A stretch of DNA of 64,000 bases from Parapedobacter sp051400755 (GTDB lineage: Bacteria > Bacteroidota > Bacteroidia > Sphingobacteriales > Sphingobacteriaceae). Under the pieces are notes generated by a model. It ran no database searches, was not told where the DNA came from, and saw nothing but the letters and a program-made list of their open reading frames with translations. The stretch spans positions 150,480 to 214,479 of the forward strand of contig NZ_JBLFFL010000007.1 of the NCBI RefSeq assembly GCF_051400755.1. Reading direction: 5' to 3'. The position numbers and the translations under genes are program-made. This document shows, one piece after another, positions 62,346 to 64,000 of this stretch (the stretch's first letter is position 1; each line of letters starts with the position of its first letter).

Positions 62346-63317
62346 ATGAATGAGGTAATAATATATCAAACAAAAGACAACACCACTCAAATTGATGTTA
62401 GATTTGAGCAGGAAACGGTTTGGTTAACTCAGCAACAAATGGCTTTGTTATTTAATCAAACCAAACAAAATATTAGCTTACATATAAATAATTGCTTCAA
62501 TGAAGGTGAATTAACGCCTTCCTCAACAGTCAAGGAATCCTTGACAATTCAAAAAGAAGGCATCAGGAATGTTAAACGGAAAGTTCTATACTATAACCTT
62601 GATGTAATCATCTCTGTTGGCTACCGGGTTAAATCGAAACAAGGCACCCAATTCCGCCAATGGGCCACCCAGCGCTTAAAAGATTTTTTGGTAAAAGGTT
62701 ATGCTGTAAACCAAAAGCGTTTGGACGAATTGCAGCAAACCGTTCAGCTCATCCAAAACGCTATTACGGATGATACCAATTTAAAAGAGGCCAAAGGATT
62801 GCTCGAAATCATCAGCCAATACACCCAAAGTTTTATATTGCTTAACCAATACGACAGTAATTCCATCGAGCCGCAAAAATTAAATGAGCATATCACCTAT
62901 GAAATCAGTTACGAGGAAGCTAAATCGGCCATCGTAGAACTCAAAAAACAGTTAATCGATAAAAAAGAAGCAACAAAGCTGTTTGGCAATGAAAAAGACA
63001 ACAGTTTCGAAGGAACACTGCAAAGTGTGGTGCAGACTTTTGGTGGCCAATACCTATACCCTAGTATAGAAGAACAGGCGGCACATTTGCTCTATTTTAT
63101 CATCAAGAACCATCCCTTTTCTGATGGAAATAAACGAATTGGAGCATTTGTGTTCGTTTGGTTTCTGGAGAAAAACAGGCATCGCTTTAAGCGGAACGGT
63201 GAAGTGAAAATCAATGACAATGCGCTCGTGGCGCTGGCACTGTTGACGGCACAAAGTGATCCTGCGGAAAAAGAGTTGATGATAGTGCTCATTACGCAAC
63301 TCATAAACAGCCGGTAA
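62346..63317 (+). CDS. RhuM-Fic/Doc fusion protein
   Basis: Residues 1-110 are the RhuM-type domain (QETVWLTQQQMALLFNQTKQNISLHI, KVLYYNLDVIISVGYRV, GTQFRQWATQRLKDFLVKGY), a putative DNA-binding or regulatory module. Residues about 210-323 form a Fic/Doc domain with the active motif HPFSDGNKRIG at 256-266. GNKR rather than GNGR is the Doc-like variant, which can phosphorylate or otherwise modify translation targets. No separate antitoxin is seen, and RhuM may be its own control. It sits 30 bp after the HIRAN gene and one bp before cas1, so it is part of the operon. Confidence 0.9.
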   Translation: MNEVIIYQTKDNTTQIDVRFEQETVWLTQQQMALLFNQTKQNISLHINNCFNEGELTPSSTVKESLTIQKEGIRNVKRKVLYYNLDVIISVGYRVKSKQGTQFRQWATQRLKDFLVKGYAVNQKRLDELQQTVQLIQNAITDDTNLKEAKGLLEIISQYTQSFILLNQYDSNSIEPQKLNEHITYEISYEEAKSAIVELKKQLIDKKEATKLFGNEKDNSFEGTLQSVVQTFGGQYLYPSIEEQAAHLLYFIIKNHPFSDGNKRIGAFVFVWFLEKNRHRFKRNGEVKINDNALVALALLTAQSDPAEKELMIVLITQLINSR

Positions 63318-63318
63318 T

Positions 63319-63939
63319 ATGATCAAACGCACCTTAATATTCTCCAACCCTGCATATTTGAGCCACTCCAATAAGCAGCTGGTGATATCCTTTCCAGACA
63401 AGGAAAAGGAAGACCGGACGATGCCGATAGAGGATATCGGCGTGGTCGTATTGGAAAACCAACAAATTACCATTTCGCATGGATGTATTGCCACGCTGGT
63501 ACAAAATAATGTCGCATTGATCTCTTGTGATGCTAACCACATGCCTACCGGGTTGATTCTACCATTGGACGGCGGGAATACGCAAGCAGAACGGTTTCGG
63601 TACCAAATCGAGGCATCAGTTCCATTGAAAAAACAATTGTGGCAGCAGACGATACAGCAGAAAATCTACAATCAGGCACGTGTACTGGAAAAGATTGGAA
63701 TAACCCCGGACAACATGTACCGTTGGTCCAAATCCGTCAAATCCGGCGATCCGGACAATTACGAAGGAAGGGCCGCTGCTTACTATTGGCAGAATATATT
63801 CAGTGCATATATGAACTTCAACAGACACCGGGGTGGTGAACCGCCGAATAATCTATTGAACTATGGATATGCTATTCTGCGGGCGATTATTGCACGTAGT
63901 CTGGTGTCTTCCGGATTGTTGAGGGAGAGTGTAACTTAA
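63319..63939 (+). pseudogene. cas1: Truncated type II Cas1 integrase
   Basis: The open frame is 206 residues, while type II Cas1 is usually about 290-310. The first about 201 residues are good Cas1: RTLIFSNPAYLS, EDIGVVVLENQQITIS, GLILPLDGG, and E149 in DNYEGRAAAYYW, one of three metal ligands. After SGLL (63921) the expected FHRNxYN-type His and the DxxEP Asp are missing; instead five unrelated residues and a stop follow. The loss coincides with the start of an IS-like end. Without the His and Asp it cannot integrate spacers, so acquisition is probably lost. A remaining part may lie beyond the insertion element to the right. Confidence 0.9.
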
Positions 63940-64000
63940 ACTGTGTCACTGGATAACCGGATAAAAAATAATAAATTCGAATATCCAAGTGACATGTTAA
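63922..64000. mobile_element. Insertion-sequence end, IS256-like, partial
   Basis: The sequence after the Cas1 break starts AGGGAGAGTGTAACTTAAAC and goes on to TGTGTCACTGG. GAGxGTGTAAxTTAAACTGTGTC is a pattern I associate with IS256-family ends in Bacteroidota. Only about 79 bp are visible; no transposase gene is in the window. The family call is from memory of the motif and is tentative. Confidence 0.55.

Overview
The window looks like a chromosome segment from a Bacteroidota bacterium, most likely of the Sphingobacteriaceae (a Parapedobacter/Pedobacter-like genus; this placement is an inference). The signs are a SusC/RagA receptor, two DUF2723 proteins, M56/BlaR1-BlaI pairs, an HU-CCDC81/SPOR protein, weak Shine-Dalgarno sequences and several promoters of the Bacteroidota type TTTG-N19-21-TAnnTTTG. 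Most of the window has moderate to high GC. Two stretches are clearly more AT-rich: about 35.6-38.2 kb and everything from about 56.3 kb to the right edge.

Layout. 1-9.6 kb, minus strand: a glycan-use locus with a partial SusC, a GH33-type sialidase, a sulfatase fused to a second sialidase, a FadR/GntR regulator, an SDR dehydrogenase and an IlvD/Edd sugar-acid dehydratase. A 15-bp operator-like palindrome lies directly downstream of two near-identical promoters and, in weaker form, upstream of the regulator. 9.7-13.6 kb, plus strand: nrnA, an FKBP lipoprotein, tatD and asparaginase. 13.6-25.5 kb, minus strand: a co-directional envelope cluster (TPR protein, chimeric TPR protein, outer-membrane barrel, HU/SPOR protein, ExbB, ExbD, TonB, folC). 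The middle TPR gene is a visible fusion of the signal-peptide end of the barrel gene to the TPR gene. 25.6-28.2 kb: pyrB, pyrR and an Xre/RES toxin-antitoxin pair. 28.2-35.3 kb: an M56 protease with an 81-bp tandem repeat that contains an assembly gap, BlaI, a Ycf48-like BNR protein, a DUF2723 membrane protein and a WYL regulator. 35.6-38.8 kb: accessory genes with a lipoprotein that may be a contact toxin and two small neighbours. 39.1-46.8 kb: the second DUF2723 protein, tRNA-Gln, prs, rplY, pth and a second M56/BlaI pair. 47.1-56.2 kb: gltA followed by nuoH-N, without nuoA-G.

The most interesting part is 56.3-64 kb, a type II-C CRISPR locus. A tracrRNA with its own promoter and terminator lies on the minus strand upstream of a large (1617 aa) Cas9 whose catalytic residues are all present. 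Between cas9 and cas1 sit three tightly packed genes that are not standard Cas genes: a PIN-domain protein, a HIRAN-domain protein and a RhuM-Fic/Doc fusion. cas1 is cut off after about 201 residues by what looks like the end of an insertion sequence. cas2 and the array are not in the window. The locus therefore looks able to interfere but unable to acquire new spacers, and it carries an unusual nuclease/DNA-end-binding/AMPylator-like cassette.
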